Shown piece after piece: positions 63,180 through 64,000 of a stretch of 64,000 nt of DNA (the first letter of the stretch is position 1; every line of letters starts with the position of its first letter). The translations under genes and the position numbers were made by a program. This DNA is from Aeolococcus sp050734155 (lineage in GTDB: Bacteria; Chloroflexota; Dormibacteria; Aeolococcales; Aeolococcaceae). Location: positions 84,825-148,824 of the forward strand of contig JBOHUD010000023.1 in assembly GCA_050734155.1 (NCBI GenBank). Direction: 5' to 3'. The notes beneath the pieces are model-generated. The model had not been told where the DNA came from, searched no databases, and saw nothing but the letters and a program-made list of their open reading frames with translations.

Positions 63180-63230
63180 CTGAGCCCTGTGGCCGGGGGT
63201 CGCGTGGGTCCCGTGGCGGGGGCGCCTCGC

Positions 63231-64000
63231 CTACAGCAGCGCCCCACTGTCGTCGATGCTCTCCAGCAGGTCCTTGACCTTCTTGACGAAGCGGGTGGCC
63301 TGCAGGCCGTCGTTGATGCGGTGATCGAAGCTGAGCCCCAGGTTCATCATCGGCCTGATCGCGATGGCGTCGTTGACCACCACGGCGCGCTTGATCACCG
63401 CGTCCATCGCCAGGATCGCCGCCTGAGGCTGGTTGATGATCGCCTGGGTCAGCACGGTGCCCAGCGCCCCGGTGTTGTTGAGCGTGAAGGTGCCCCCCTG
63501 GATCTCCTCGAGCTTGAGCTTGTTGGCGCGCGCCCGATCCCCGAGATCCTGCATGGCGGTGGCCAGGCCGGCGATGCTCAGCCGGTCGGCGTTGCGCACC
63601 ACCGGCACGATCAGGCTCTCCTCCAACGCCACCGCGATGCCCAGGTGCAGGTCGCGGCGCACGATGATGCCCAGGTCGCTCCATGAGGCGTTGAGGGTCG
63701 GGTACTGGCGCAGGGCGTCGCAAACGGCGCGCGCCACGAAGGGGAGGTAGGTCAGCCTGGCGCCGTAGCGATGCTCGAACTCGGTGCGACGGCTGGCGCG
63801 CAGCCTGGCCACGCGCGACATGTCGACCTCCATCATCATCCAGGCATGCGGCGACGCATGGCGGCTGCGCACCATGTGCTCGGCGATGGCGCGGCGGGTC
63901 GGCGTGAGCGGCACCAGCTCGTCGCCCTCGCCCCGCTGCGGCGCCGGTGCCGCCGCGGGTGCGGGCGTTGGGGAGGACGCCGCCGGGGCCGGGGCCGGGG
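63231..64000 (-). CDS. 2-oxo acid dehydrogenase E2 subunit, C-terminal part (cut by window)
   Basis: The visible part has the E2 acyltransferase catalytic domain with the FDHRINDGLQATRF motif (catalytic His and Asp) near its C-terminus, NNTGALGTVLTQAII, and, toward the window end, a Pro/Ala-rich linker typical of the region between lipoyl and catalytic domains. The lipoyl domain(s) lie beyond the window. It may belong to a pyruvate or branched-chain oxo-acid complex. Its presence beside lipA/lipB fits lipoylation of its lipoyl domain. It converges on the P5C dehydrogenase gene, 51 bases away. Confidence 0.88.
   Translation of the reverse strand, partial: PAPAPAASSPTPAPAAAPAPQRGEGDELVPLTPTRRAIAEHMVRSRHASPHAWMMMEVDMSRVARLRASRRTEFEHRYGARLTYLPFVARAVCDALRQYPTLNASWSDLGIIVRRDLHLGIAVALEESLIVPVVRNADRLSIAGLATAMQDLGDRARANKLKLEEIQGGTFTLNNTGALGTVLTQAIINQPQAAILAMDAVIKRAVVVNDAIAIRPMMNLGLSFDHRINDGLQATRFVKKVKDLLESIDDSGALL

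Noticed and set aside
1..64000. CRISPR array, insertion sequence or prophage
   Set aside because: No regularly spaced direct repeats, no transposase frame and no phage structural genes were seen; only the recombinase remnant suggests past mobility.

Overview
The window is high-GC, densely packed bacterial chromosome. GTG starts are frequent and 4- or 8-base stop/start overlaps are common. The gene mix fits an uncultured, possibly Gram-positive-like lineage such as Dormibacterota/Chloroflexota or a deep actinobacterial relative: two secreted L,D-transpeptidases, an AcrA1-like double reductase, RsbW/STAS partner-switch proteins, GT-C type membrane proteins and a cluster of NarL-type histidine kinases. 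No marker gene settles the phylum, so this placement is tentative.

Layout. 0-8.3 kb: a cold-shock protein, then a signalling block. It holds a NarL-type regulator, a lone receiver, two tandem paralogous membrane histidine kinases, a receiver/HTH-like/class III cyclase fusion and, divergently, a cyclic-nucleotide-binding protein. 8.3-13.8 kb: galactokinase, L,D-transpeptidase, secreted alpha/beta hydrolase and a polytopic membrane protein. 13.9-22 kb: a compact histidine operon, hisC-hisZG (fused)-hisD-hisB-hisH-hisA-hisF-hisI-hisN, ending in a 36-residue zinc-ribbon microprotein; hisE is absent from the window. 22-28 kb: a cupin-like protein, a second inositol-monophosphatase paralogue, an acidic small protein, and a minus-strand operon of an AcrA1-like reductase, a Cys-motif/STAS protein, a 34-codon coupled ORF and a MEDS/HATPase anti-sigma-like protein. 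The reductase is divergent from a thiolase across a clear 7-2-7 palindrome.

28-40 kb: rhodanese, lipoprotein L,D-transpeptidase, flippase, then a DNA-repair island: MrfB-like exonuclease, AlkA-like glycosylase, MrfA/YprA-like helicase and a second HhH-GPD glycosylase. A CbpA-type DnaJ follows. 40-53 kb: TlpA-like thioredoxin, secreted EXORDIUM/metalloprotease-like protein, RibD-C reductase coupled to a VIT1-type transporter, GAF-EAL phosphodiesterase, YihY, GNAT, NAD-type isocitrate dehydrogenase, a formyltransferase-like enzyme, a receiver coupled to a degenerate GGDEF-like protein, a GT87-like protein, tRNA-Phe, Dtd and a Nudix-derived regulator.

53-58 kb: a sparser, apparently lower-GC stretch with a lipoprotein, a large Kelch-like protein and the C-terminal remnant of a large serine recombinase that runs into tRNA-Val; it looks like a decayed island. 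58-64 kb: PRC-barrel protein, RpiA, LipB and LipA, divergent P5C dehydrogenase, and the C-terminal part of an E2 acyltransferase, a likely recipient of the lipoyl group made by LipB/LipA.

The most unusual items are the kinase-to-cyclic-nucleotide cassette, the hisZ-hisG fusion, the repair island, two unlisted small ORFs and the recombinase/tRNA junction.
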